The notes beneath the pieces were generated by a model, which saw only the letters and a program-made list of their open reading frames with translations, was not told where the DNA came from and ran no database searches. Shown piece after piece: positions 8,736-16,764 of a stretch of 64,000 nt of DNA. The number at the start of each line of letters is the position of its first letter. The stretch's first letter is position 1. Source of the DNA: Gemmatimonas phototrophica (GTDB lineage: Bacteria > Gemmatimonadota > Gemmatimonadetes > Gemmatimonadales > Gemmatimonadaceae); the NCBI GenBank assembly GCA_945869195.1, contig CAMBNV010000001.1:310001-374000 (forward strand), given 5' to 3'. Made by a program: the position numbers and the translations under genes.

Positions 8736-9524
8736 GTGGATCTTGGGCTGAAGGGACGCGTCGCGTTCGTCGCGGCGGCAAGTCAGGGACTCGGTCGGGC
8801 GATCGCCGAGGAGTTGGCACGTGAGGGGGCGCGGGTGGCGATCTGTGCACGCACGGAGCGCATTCACGACGTCGCTTCAACGATTGGATCGGCACATGGT
8901 GCCGAGACCTTGGGCATCATCGCCGACGTCTCGGTGCCGGCCGACGTCACACGGGCGATCGCAGAGACCGTGGCGCGCTTCGGCCCGGTGGACGTCCTCG
9001 TCACCAACGCCGGTGGTCCGCCGCCCGGCCCATTCGAGAGTCATTCGCCTGAAGCGTGGCAGAAGGCGGTGGCGCTCAATCTCGACAGCGTGGTGAATCT
9101 CGCGCGCGCCGTCCTTCCGGACATGAAGTCGCGCCGCTGGGGGCGTATTCTTAACGTCACGTCGATTGCCGTGAAGCAGCCGGTGGACGGTTTGATTCTC
9201 AGCAACAGCGTGCGGGCCGCCGTCACAGGCTTCGCGCGCTCGCTCGCCAACGAAGTCGCGCCGTTCAACATCACGGTGAACAACCTGATGCCGGGGTACA
9301 CGCGGACCGAGCGGCTCGACGGACTGGCGGCACATAATGCGAACGCCAAGGGGATCACCACCGAGCAGGCACTCGGCGCCTGGGAGCAGCAGATCCCGAT
9401 GGGCCGGGTAGGAGAGCCGCGCGAGTTCGCGGCGCTGGCCGCGTTCCTCGCATCGGATCGTGCGAGTTACATCACCGCGCAGAGCATCGCGGTCGACGGG
9501 GGCTGGATCCGTTCGCTGCTGTAA
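8736..9524 (+). CDS. SDR family protein lacking the YxxxK catalytic pair
   Basis: A 262-aa Rossmann protein starting at GTG 8736, two bases after the cupin stop. The cofactor loop AAASQGLGRA (13-22) replaces the usual TGxxxGxG Thr with Ala but keeps the glycines; NAGG follows at 91-94 and the PG motif is LMPGYTRTERL. Ser143 (VTSIA) is present, but the position of the catalytic Tyr is Ser156 and that of Lys is Arg160 (LSNSVRAAV). Thus three of the four classical catalytic residues may be retained or altered in ways that prevent normal proton relay. Related SDRs with an S-N-x-x-R stretch are known to exist as a subgroup. Enzymatic activity cannot be assumed. Confidence 0.87.
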   Translation: MDLGLKGRVAFVAAASQGLGRAIAEELAREGARVAICARTERIHDVASTIGSAHGAETLGIIADVSVPADVTRAIAETVARFGPVDVLVTNAGGPPPGPFESHSPEAWQKAVALNLDSVVNLARAVLPDMKSRRWGRILNVTSIAVKQPVDGLILSNSVRAAVTGFARSLANEVAPFNITVNNLMPGYTRTERLDGLAAHNANAKGITTEQALGAWEQQIPMGRVGEPREFAALAAFLASDRASYITAQSIAVDGGWIRSLL

Positions 9525-9631
9525 CGGCGCGATGCTCTGCCACTCGACCAGGCCACGCGGACGCACCTTGCATCAAGCCGTGCAGTATGCGAGCGTCCCT
9601 CAGGATCATATCACCCCACAGGAGGGATTGC

Positions 9632-10318
9632 ATGCGTATCACCACTCTCGTACTCACCGCCGCCCTGGCTGCCGCGACGTCACTCACCGCGACGTCGACC
9701 GCCGCGCAGGACGCCGACCGCTCAGTCGCGAATGGTGGGATCAAAGTGGCCGGCTGGCTCGGCCGGATTGACCGCCGTGCGATCTCGCAGGGCAAGACCA
9801 TCAATGACTCACGGTTCGTAGCCGAGGGCGGTGGCTTCCGCATCTCGGCGGGTCCCGCAGGAAACTTCTGGAACCCGGCGAACACGGTCAGCGGCGACTA
9901 CGAAGTGATGGGGACTTTTAAGGAACACAAGATGGTCGCCTCGCATCCGCACTCGTTCGGCCTGTTCGTCGGCGGCGCCGACCTGCAGACGGACAACGAG
10001 ACGCTCATGTACTGCATCGTCTACGGCACGGGCAAGTACTCGATCAAGACGTTTCATGGCGCCAAGGTCACGACGCTCGTGGACGGCGAGGCGAGCGAGG
10101 CGGTACACAAAGCGGACGCGAACGGCATGTCGACGAATACCATCAGCTGGCGCGTACGCGGCGGTCAGGCCTCGTGCGTGATTAACGGCACGGTGGTGAA
10201 GTCGCTGCCGCGCGCCGAGTTCATCGCGGCGGATCGACTCACCTCGACGGATGGCGGGTACGGCATCCGCGTGAGCCACAATCTCGAGATCACCGTCACC
10301 GGAATCATGAAGCACTAG
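9632..10318 (+). CDS. Secreted protein of unknown function, concanavalin-like
   Basis: A 228-aa exported protein. AGGAGG at 9620-9625 sits six bases before the ATG at 9632, which fixes the start. The N-terminus is a classical signal peptide (MRITTLVLTAALAAATS, cleavage near TAAQ). The mature part alternates beta-strand-like stretches (GGFRISAGPAGNFWNPA, GDYEVMGTFKEHKM, GLFVGGADL, GYGIRVSHNLEITVTG), the pattern of a jelly-roll LamG/DUF1080-like domain. I do not recognise catalytic residues. It is monocistronic and followed by a strong terminator hairpin. Confidence 0.78.
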   Translation: MRITTLVLTAALAAATSLTATSTAAQDADRSVANGGIKVAGWLGRIDRRAISQGKTINDSRFVAEGGGFRISAGPAGNFWNPANTVSGDYEVMGTFKEHKMVASHPHSFGLFVGGADLQTDNETLMYCIVYGTGKYSIKTFHGAKVTTLVDGEASEAVHKADANGMSTNTISWRVRGGQASCVINGTVVKSLPRAEFIAADRLTSTDGGYGIRVSHNLEITVTGIMKH

Positions 10319-10338
10319 TGACGCGGAACCGATATATC

Positions 10339-10368
10339 GACGGGGTGGGCCGAGAGGCCCACCCCGTC
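10339..10368 (+). terminator. Terminator-like hairpin, 13-bp perfect stem
   Basis: GACGGGGTGGGCC pairs perfectly with GGCCCACCCCGTC around a GAGA loop, 21 bp after the stop of the secreted protein gene. The trailing sequence GTGCTTGCC has only a weak T run, so termination efficiency is uncertain, but position and stability fit an intrinsic terminator. Confidence 0.7.
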
Positions 10369-10458
10369 GTGCTTGCCTAGAAGGGGTAAGTGTATTTCTG
10401 TACTGGTTCATCGTCGACACGCTGGCGCGGACCGCCCCCACCGAGCAGGAGATCGATC

Positions 10459-11427
10459 GTGCGCACCTCCCGCATCGCTTTTTTTGGAGCACTCGCCATC
10501 GGCACCATCGTTCTGCGCGCCGCCTTCGCGCCAGAGCAGGCGGCCCAGCAGGAGTCCGAGCTGGTCCCAGCGAAGGCCGTCTCCTTCACGGAGGCGAGCT
10601 GGATCCCGCTTCGCGAAGCCGATATCCCCAACGATTCTATGGGCGCGTCGATTCGGCGTGGACTCTACCTGCTGCGCTTCACACCCGAGAGCCTCCCCGC
10701 GTACGCCCCTGGCAACCTGCGATGCACGAGTTGCCACCAGGACGACGGGCTCAAGCCGACCGCGGCCCCCCTCACCGGTTCCCACGCGCGATTCCCCAAG
10801 TACATGCCGCGCTCCGGCGCTGTGATCGCGCTCGCCGACCGAGTGAACTACTGCTTTACCCGGTCGCTCGCTGGCAGCGCAGTCCCGGTCGACAGCCGCG
10901 AGATGACCGACCTTCTCGCATATATGGCATACATCTCCAAAGACATTCCGGTCGGCACAAAAATCGCCGGCGCCGAGGGACTGATCACCATGCGCGACAC
11001 GCTGGTCGGTGACGCGGCGCGCGGTGAGGCGCTCTTTACGGCTAAGACATGCAGTACCTGTCACGGTGCCAACGGAACGGGCGTCGGTCCGGTCCCGGCG
11101 CTCTGGGGTGCCAAGTCGTACTCGGTCGGCGCCTCGATGGCGCGACAGGAGCGCGCGGCGAGCTTCATCAAGTACAACATGCCACTCTCTTCGCCCGGCA
11201 CGCTGACGTCGCAGGAGGCCTTCGACCTCTCGGCCTATATCAACTCGCACGCGCGCCCCGACTCTCCCGGCAAGGAACTCGACTGGCCCATTGGCGGCGC
11301 ACCGAAGGATGTGCCGTATGCCACAACGGGACATCCCGCCTTCAATCCGCCGCCACTGCTCCCCCGCGCGACCTCCCGCGGGGCGATTGTCCCCACGCCG
11401 CCCGTCGTCAGCCGTCGCAGGCGGTAG
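10459..11427 (+). CDS. TsdA-like dihaem cytochrome c (thiosulfate dehydrogenase family)
   Basis: A 322-aa protein started at GTG 10459, with AGGAG at 10447-10451. It has an N-terminal export signal (IAFFGALAIGTIVLRAAFA) and two haem c sites, CTSCH at 89-93 and CSTCH at 198-202. Between them RFPKYMPRSGAVIALADRVN is followed by Tyr-Cys-Phe; that Cys132 corresponds to the axial haem ligand Cys of TsdA. TsdA oxidises thiosulfate to tetrathionate, or the reverse, in the periplasm. SoxC/SoxD-like genes follow directly, consistent with sulfur metabolism. It could also belong to another SoxA/TsdA relative. Confidence 0.8.
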   Translation: MRTSRIAFFGALAIGTIVLRAAFAPEQAAQQESELVPAKAVSFTEASWIPLREADIPNDSMGASIRRGLYLLRFTPESLPAYAPGNLRCTSCHQDDGLKPTAAPLTGSHARFPKYMPRSGAVIALADRVNYCFTRSLAGSAVPVDSREMTDLLAYMAYISKDIPVGTKIAGAEGLITMRDTLVGDAARGEALFTAKTCSTCHGANGTGVGPVPALWGAKSYSVGASMARQERAASFIKYNMPLSSPGTLTSQEAFDLSAYINSHARPDSPGKELDWPIGGAPKDVPYATTGHPAFNPPPLLPRATSRGAIVPTPPVVSRRRR

Positions 11428-11436
11428 CCCCTGACC

Positions 11437-12714
11437 ATGAAGGACACTCCTGTCATGAAGAAGATCATTCAGCCCGCCGCCCTCACTCGGCGCGATCTCA
11501 TCGCGAGTGCGGTCGGTACGGTCGGTGGCGCGATTGTCGCCGGCCTACCGACGGCGCTCTCGGGCCAGTCGGCTCTCTCCGCAAGGCCTTCGGACCCCGT
11601 CCACGCGCTGATGCATCTGGGTGGTACCACGTCGCCGCTCGGAGCACGCTCGGCGTTCGAGGCGCCGACGCGTGCCCCGTTCGGTGAGACCACAGGGTCG
11701 TCCTACACGCCACTGCAGGATCTCGCGGGCAACATCACACCGAGCGACCTGCACTTCGAACGGCATCATGCCGGCATCCCGTCGCTCGACCCCGCGCGGC
11801 ACACGCTCACCATCCACGGACTCGTCGACCAGCCGCTGAGCTTCACGGTCGACGACCTCAAACGATTCCCGCAGGTGGTGCGCCAGTATTTCGTCGAGTG
11901 CTCTGGCAACGGCCGCGGGGCCTTTCGCGATCCCAAGCCTGAACTGACGGCACAGAAGGTCGCCGGCCTGTTAAGTACCTCTGAGTGGACGGGCGTGCCC
12001 CTCGCGACGCTCCTCCGAGAAGCTGGCGTGCAGCCAGCGGCGAAGTGGTTCCTTGCCGAGGGGGGCGATGCCTGCCTCCTGACGCGCTCGGTCCCAATCG
12101 AGAAAGCGTGGGATGATGCGATCGTCGTCTGGGCGCAGAACGGCGAACCGTTGCGCCCAGCACAGGGATATCCGATGCGACTCCTGCTCCCAGGCTGGGA
12201 GGGCAACATCAACGTGAAGTGGCTGCGCCGCATTGAACTCGGCACGCAGCCCTGGATGACGCGTTGGGAAACGTCTAAATACACGGACCCCCTCCCTAAC
12301 AACACCGCGCGTCGCTTCTCGTTCGAGCTCGACGCCAAGTCGATCATCACATCGCCGTCGGCCCCCGACACGATCCCCACGCCGGGTTGGCGGGCCGTGC
12401 ATGGTCTGGCGTGGAGCGGCCGCGGCAGGATAGCGCGCATCGAGGTGAGTACCGACGGTGGCACCAGTTGGACGAACGCCGAGTTATTGGGCGAGTCGCA
12501 GCCCAAGTCGACGGTGCGCTTTCAGTACATGTGGGAGTGGAAGGGCAACGAGGCAACGCTCCTGAGCCGCGCGACCGATGAAGCCGGCTTTGTGCAGCCC
12601 ACGCGCTCGGCGCTCATTGCCGAACGCGGGCTCGGGACGGACTATCATTTCAACCAGGTCGTGGGCTGGAAGATCGAACGCAGCGGCAAGGTCCTCTTTC
12701 ACGGGGAGACCTGA
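11437..12714 (+). CDS. soxC: SoxC-like sulfane/sulfite dehydrogenase molybdopterin subunit
   Basis: A 425-aa protein of the sulfite-oxidase molybdoenzyme family. A Tat-type leader is visible (TRRDLIASAVGTVGGAIVAG), so it folds in the cytoplasm and is exported. The molybdenum-ligating cysteine is Cys155 in VECSGNGRG. SoxC-like stretches include PMRLLLPGWEGNINVKWLRR and GLAWSGRGRIARIEVSTDGG in the dimerisation domain. SoxCD removes electrons from cysteine-bound sulfane; related SorAB oxidises sulfite. The companion cytochrome follows three bases later. An in-frame ATG at 11455 is an alternative start. The rest of a Sox system (soxXYZAB) is absent from the window. Confidence 0.87.
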   Translation: MKDTPVMKKIIQPAALTRRDLIASAVGTVGGAIVAGLPTALSGQSALSARPSDPVHALMHLGGTTSPLGARSAFEAPTRAPFGETTGSSYTPLQDLAGNITPSDLHFERHHAGIPSLDPARHTLTIHGLVDQPLSFTVDDLKRFPQVVRQYFVECSGNGRGAFRDPKPELTAQKVAGLLSTSEWTGVPLATLLREAGVQPAAKWFLAEGGDACLLTRSVPIEKAWDDAIVVWAQNGEPLRPAQGYPMRLLLPGWEGNINVKWLRRIELGTQPWMTRWETSKYTDPLPNNTARRFSFELDAKSIITSPSAPDTIPTPGWRAVHGLAWSGRGRIARIEVSTDGGTSWTNAELLGESQPKSTVRFQYMWEWKGNEATLLSRATDEAGFVQPTRSALIAERGLGTDYHFNQVVGWKIERSGKVLFHGET

Positions 12715-12716
12715 CG

Positions 12717-13400
12717 ATGCGGTACACGTTCATGCGGCGCGTGCGGCGTGGTGGGACGGTCGCGACCCTGTGCGCGACAACATTCGCCCTGACCGGCTGC
12801 GGACGCACCGGGACTGAGAGCAATCTGAGCCAGACGGCGCTCGATGCGTCGATGCGCTTCGCCGACTACGATGGCGGCACCGTACCCGGCGGCCCAGGTG
12901 CCGGTCAGGGCTATGCCATCGGTAGCACCGCGACCGCCGAAGCAATCGCAACGCTCAACACCGATATCGGGCCCGGTGGCGCCGAGCTCCCCTCTGGCAG
13001 CGGAACCGTCGCAACAGGTCGCGCGGTCTACGCCGCCAAGTGCGCCCTGTGCCATGGCGCGAATGGCGAAGGGATGGCCCCGGCATTCCCGCGCCTGAGC
13101 GGCCGTGATCCCAATGCCGAGGGGTTCAAGTTCGCGAGCGACCCCAAGCTGCCGCATACCATCGGCAACTACTGGTCGCATGCGACGACGCTCTTCGACT
13201 ACATCAGGCGCGCCATGCCACACGCCACCCCGGGATCGCTCACCAACGACGAGGTCTACGCCCTCACCGCGCACCTCCTCGCGGTGGACGACGTGATCCC
13301 CGACGACGCGACGCTCGACGCCACCGCGTTGCGTGCGGTGAAGATGCCGTACGCAGACCGTTTCGTGCCGGACGACCGCCGGCCTACCGCCAAGAAGTGA
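12717..13400 (+). CDS. soxD: SoxD-like monohaem cytochrome c lipoprotein
   Basis: A 227-aa protein whose ATG follows the SoxC stop by two bases. It has a lipobox (FALTGC, Cys28), so it is probably membrane-anchored on the periplasmic side. The haem site is CALCH at 109-113. The N-terminal GQGYAIGSTATAEAIATLNT and LPSGSGTVATGRAVYAAKC match the start of SoxD cytochrome domains. It should take electrons from the SoxC-like molybdenum centre. Classical SoxD has two haems; only one CxxCH is present here, so it resembles truncated SoxD or SorB. It converges on a small secreted-protein gene four bases away. Confidence 0.82.
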   Translation: MRYTFMRRVRRGGTVATLCATTFALTGCGRTGTESNLSQTALDASMRFADYDGGTVPGGPGAGQGYAIGSTATAEAIATLNTDIGPGGAELPSGSGTVATGRAVYAAKCALCHGANGEGMAPAFPRLSGRDPNAEGFKFASDPKLPHTIGNYWSHATTLFDYIRRAMPHATPGSLTNDEVYALTAHLLAVDDVIPDDATLDATALRAVKMPYADRFVPDDRRPTAKK

Positions 13401-13404
13401 GTCC

Positions 13405-13704
13405 TCAAGCCGAGAAGACAACGAGGCGATCCGCTGCCACCACACCCCGCGTGGCGATGAAGCCCAGCCGCTTCATCGCTCCCAGCCCCTGAGTCGCGTG
13501 ACCCGCCCCTGTGTGCCGACCGCCCAGCGGGTGCGTCCGCGCCCGAAGCCCACGGCCGTCGAGTACCGGCACCGCGATTCCTGCGGGGAGGCTCACACCG
13601 GTGAGCTTCGCCGGCGCGGGCGCCTGCTGAGCGCCCAGCGCCAAGGGCATCACGACCACGCAGAACAACCCCAGTGTCATGCGTACGCGCTGGGGGGTTC
13701 TCAT
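13405..13704 (-). CDS. Small secreted protein coupled to dimethylargininase gene
   Basis: A 99-aa protein whose start ATG (13702-13704) overlaps the stop of the dimethylargininase gene as ATGA, the main reason to accept it as real. It begins with a signal peptide (MTLGLFCVVVMPLALGAQ) and a short mature part starting APAPAKLTGVSLPAGIAVPV. The C-terminal half is less convincing as protein. Function is unrecognised. It could instead be a gene fragment cut short by the convergent soxD-like gene. Confidence 0.5.
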   Translation of the reverse strand: MRTPQRVRMTLGLFCVVVMPLALGAQQAPAPAKLTGVSLPAGIAVPVLDGRGLRARTHPLGGRHTGAGHATQGLGAMKRLGFIATRGVVAADRLVVFSA

Positions 13705-14498
13705 GCGCGCAGTAACAGCGAACAGCAGGTCACAGCGCCTTCTGCCTTTGCGAGTTCCGAGGCATCCACGCAGACCGGCGAGTAGCCCAGTGCCTCGAGC
13801 CGCGCGCGCGTACGTGGATATGACGCACCATAGAGCAGCGCCGCTCCCACGCGCACGATGTTGGCACCCATCGGCTCGGTGGGGTCGACCTCGATAACAT
13901 CGAGTCCGCTGAGCGTGGCCTGGTCAATCCACTGCGGGTTGACCAGCACGGTCTGATCGTCCACAGTGGTCACGGCCGACTTGAGGTGCAGGCAGCCTGT
14001 GACGGCAACGGCCTCGACCGTGTAGCCGTGCCCTGCGAGGGCCGCACGCAACTGCGCGATGCCCTCGTCATTCGTGCGCCCGGTGCGGCCCGCGAAGACC
14101 CGCTTCCCGACGACAAACACGTCCCCGCCGTCGAGCGTCCCCGGCGCGGTGATATGGGCGAGCGGACGCAGCGGCGCGAGCACGCGCTCGACCGCGGCTG
14201 TCTCGCCCCGCCGTGACTCCGCCCCCGGACGAGTGATCACCGCGATCTCGTCGAACACCACGGCGACATCCTCGATAAACACCGAGTCGGGATAATCCGG
14301 CGCCGGCTCCACCTCCTGCACCGAGCATCCGAGCGCGACGAGGGCCCGCACGTACTCGGCATGCTGGACGCCGGCGATCGCCAGGTCGATCGGCGTGCGT
14401 GCGAGGTGCGTGAGTTCACACTCGACGATACGAGGCGAAATGGCGCGCGTGAAGGCGCGCCATCGCCCGGGCGGGCCGGAGAGAGCGTCAGAGGACAT
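13701..14498 (-). CDS. Dimethylarginine dimethylaminohydrolase (dimethylargininase)
   Basis: A 265-aa guanidino-modifying enzyme. The ATG at 14496-14498 is chosen because the upstream open frame lies over the divergent aminotransferase gene. The family is recognised from PDSVFIEDVAVVFD, GTLDGGDVFVVGKRVFAG, the catalytic His171 in CLHLKSAVT and the catalytic Cys near the C-terminus in GAVTCCSLLL. DDAH hydrolyses N-methylated arginines, or related substrates, to citrulline and methylamines in the cytoplasm. The length is normal (about 254-285 aa). It is divergent from the aminotransferase/CoA-transferase operon with 71 bp between. Confidence 0.9.
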   Translation of the reverse strand: MSSDALSGPPGRWRAFTRAISPRIVECELTHLARTPIDLAIAGVQHAEYVRALVALGCSVQEVEPAPDYPDSVFIEDVAVVFDEIAVITRPGAESRRGETAAVERVLAPLRPLAHITAPGTLDGGDVFVVGKRVFAGRTGRTNDEGIAQLRAALAGHGYTVEAVAVTGCLHLKSAVTTVDDQTVLVNPQWIDQATLSGLDVIEVDPTEPMGANIVRVGAALLYGASYPRTRARLEALGYSPVCVDASELAKAEGAVTCCSLLLRA

Positions 14499-14556
14499 TC
14501 CGGAAGAAGATGAGCGGGTCGAAGGGGGTACGCAATCGGCGCATCGCCGGCAGCCG

Positions 14557-14562
14557 TATATT
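14557..14562 (+). promoter_or_regulatory. Candidate -10 box, leaderless promoter of the aminotransferase operon
   Basis: TATATT ends seven bases before the ATG at 14570. With transcription starting at or next to that ATG the mRNA would be leaderless, and the ATG at 14510 in the same frame could not be used. No clear -35 is seen. Confidence 0.45.
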
Positions 14563-14569
14563 TCCCCCG

Positions 14570-15913
14570 ATGAACAGCAGCGCCAGTCCTCGCCTTCCCG
14601 AGAAGCAGACGGTCCTGCACAGCTGGACGGCGCAGGATCGTTGGGATGCCCCGACCGTCGTGGGTGGCGCCGGGGCACATTTTATTACGGCCGACGGGCG
14701 CCAGATCCTCGACCTGTCGAGCCAGTCGGAATGCTGCAATCTTGGGCACCAGCACCCGGCCGTCGTGAACGCCATCAAGTTGCAGGCCGACCGCCTCTGC
14801 TACATCGCGAACGCCTGGGGGGCCGAGCCACGCGCGCGGCTCGCTGAGCTGCTACTCGAGAAGAGCGGCTTCAGGGGCGGGCGCGTCTTCTTCACGCTCG
14901 GCGGCGCCGATGCGAACGAGCATGCGGTGAAGTTCGCGCGGCAGGCGCAGGGGCGCGCACGCGGGCTCGTGATCGCGCGCGATCGTTCGTACCATGGGGC
15001 CAGTTACGCGACCATGGCCTACTCCGGCGACACGCGCACCCGTGAGGGCGCAGATCCAGCCGCGCATCGCGTCATCCATGCGCTGCCGCCGTATGCGTAC
15101 CGCTCGCCATTCGGCCCGGGCACCGACGAGGAGTGCGGCCTGCGAGCCGCAGCGCATGTCGAAGCACTGATCGCACGCGAAGGCGCGCACGAAGTGGCGG
15201 CGGTGCTCATGGAGCCCGACGCCGGAACGAACGGAATCGTGCCGCCGGAGAGCTACTGGCCCGCGCTGCGCAAGGTCACGCGGCGGAGCGGCACGCTCCT
15301 GATTGCCGACGAGGTGATGAGCGGATTCGGCCGCTGCGGCGACTGGTTCGCGTGGCAGCGCTACGGCGAGGCAGGCCGACCCGACCTGATGACGCTCGCC
15401 AAGGGACTCACCGGTGCCCATCTGCCGCTCGGCGCGGTGGTACTCTCCGCGGAGGTGGCCAAACGACTCGAGCAGGAGATGTTGTATACCGGCCTCACCT
15501 ACTGCGGGCACCCGCTCTCGTGCGCGGCCGGCGTTGCCGCGATCGAAGCGTATGCGGCTGAGGACCTCATCGCACGCTCGCGACGACTCGGGGCCCTGAT
15601 GTTCGACGAGTTAACCGACATGCACGGACGTCACGCCGTGATCGGTGACGTGCGTGGCGGTCACGGGCTCTTCGCGGTACTCGAATTCGTTGCCGATCGT
15701 GGCACGCGCGCGCCGCTGGCCGAGTGGCCGAGTACACCGCCGGCCCTGAGTGCGCTTGTCCGCGACGGGTTGGACGCGGGCGTCTCGTTCGCGACGCGAG
15801 GCAACCTCTTGTTGCTCGCGCCTCCACTGGTGATCGCAGAACAGGACCTCTTCGACGCGCTCTCGTTGCTCGACTGTCTGCTGCGTCAGCACTTTCCGTC
15901 GGCCACGCCATGA
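14570..15913 (+). CDS. Class III aminotransferase (first of operon)
   Basis: A 447-aa PLP enzyme from the ATG at 14570, chosen over 14510 because a TATATT box lies just upstream. Fold-type I class III features are visible: FFTLGGADANEHAVKFAR near the cofactor phosphate site, LIADEVMSGFGRCG with the Asp that contacts the pyridine nitrogen, and the Schiff-base Lys in DLMTLAKGLTGAHLP. It transfers an amino group between an omega-amino or similar substrate and a keto acid. The gene overlaps the CoA-transferase alpha gene by ATGA. The pathway is not identified; pairing with a CoA-transferase suggests the keto/acid product is activated to a CoA ester. Confidence 0.88.
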   Translation: MNSSASPRLPEKQTVLHSWTAQDRWDAPTVVGGAGAHFITADGRQILDLSSQSECCNLGHQHPAVVNAIKLQADRLCYIANAWGAEPRARLAELLLEKSGFRGGRVFFTLGGADANEHAVKFARQAQGRARGLVIARDRSYHGASYATMAYSGDTRTREGADPAAHRVIHALPPYAYRSPFGPGTDEECGLRAAAHVEALIAREGAHEVAAVLMEPDAGTNGIVPPESYWPALRKVTRRSGTLLIADEVMSGFGRCGDWFAWQRYGEAGRPDLMTLAKGLTGAHLPLGAVVLSAEVAKRLEQEMLYTGLTYCGHPLSCAAGVAAIEAYAAEDLIARSRRLGALMFDELTDMHGRHAVIGDVRGGHGLFAVLEFVADRGTRAPLAEWPSTPPALSALVRDGLDAGVSFATRGNLLLLAPPLVIAEQDLFDALSLLDCLLRQHFPSATP

Positions 15914-16764
15914 GCGCCACGCTGACGTCGCTGCATAATGCGATTGCCGAGCACGTGCACGACGGCATGACCGTCGCGCTCGAGGGTTTCACGCATCTCA
16001 TTCCGTTCGCCGCAGGCCACGAGATCATCCGCCAGCGCCGGCGCGACCTCACCCTCGTGCGGATGACGCCAGATCTCATCTACGATCAGATGATCGGGAT
16101 GGGCTGCGCGAAGGGGCTGACCTTCTCGTGGGGCGGCAATCCTGGCGTGGGATCACTGCACCGCGTCCGTGATGCGATCGAGAACGCCTGGCCGCACGCG
16201 CTCGCGATTGACGAGCATAGTCATGCTGGCATGGCCGTGCGCTATTCAGCCGGTGCCAGTGGCCTGCCGTTCGGTGTGCTGCGCGGCTACACCGAGACCG
16301 ACCTCCCCGCGGCGAATCCCGCGCACATCTCGCAGGTCACCTGCCCGTTCACCGGCGAAGTGCTCACCGCACTCCCGGCGCTCACTCCCGACGTGACCCT
16401 GCTGCACGCACAGGCCGCCGACCGTGAAGGCAACGTGCTGCTCCGTGGCATCGTCGGAGCGAGTCGCGAAGCCGCGATGGCTGCGGACACACTGGTCATC
16501 ACGGTCGAGCGGGTGGTGGACTCACTCGACGCGCCGATGAACGCGTTCGTCATCCCCGGCTGGCAGGTCGCAGCGATCGCCGAGGTACCGGGTGGTGCGT
16601 ACCCCTCGTACGCACTGGGGCACTACGCCCGTGACAACGCCTTTTACTTAGCATGGGACGACATCGCACGGTCACGGGACAGCTTCCTCGCGTGGATGGA
16701 GCACCATGTGCTCGGCACCGCGGACCATGCGGGATTTCTGCGCAGCGTCGGGGCGGCGGAGTGA
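15910..16764 (+). CDS. CoA-transferase subunit A (GctA/family I-like)
   Basis: A 284-aa alpha subunit of a two-subunit family I CoA-transferase. The start ATG 15910 overlaps the preceding stop as ATGA. Visible features are the N-terminal VHDGMTVALEGFTHLIPFAAGHE glycine-containing entry (read in two parts), the MGCAKGLTFSWGGNPGVGSL loop and CPFTGEVLTALPALTPDVTL. It resembles glutaconate- or 3-oxoacid-type CoA-transferase A subunits. With the B subunit it moves CoA between acyl groups in the cytoplasm. GTGA overlap with the B gene ensures matched synthesis. The acid substrate cannot be named from the sequence. Confidence 0.86.
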   Translation: MSATLTSLHNAIAEHVHDGMTVALEGFTHLIPFAAGHEIIRQRRRDLTLVRMTPDLIYDQMIGMGCAKGLTFSWGGNPGVGSLHRVRDAIENAWPHALAIDEHSHAGMAVRYSAGASGLPFGVLRGYTETDLPAANPAHISQVTCPFTGEVLTALPALTPDVTLLHAQAADREGNVLLRGIVGASREAAMAADTLVITVERVVDSLDAPMNAFVIPGWQVAAIAEVPGGAYPSYALGHYARDNAFYLAWDDIARSRDSFLAWMEHHVLGTADHAGFLRSVGAAE

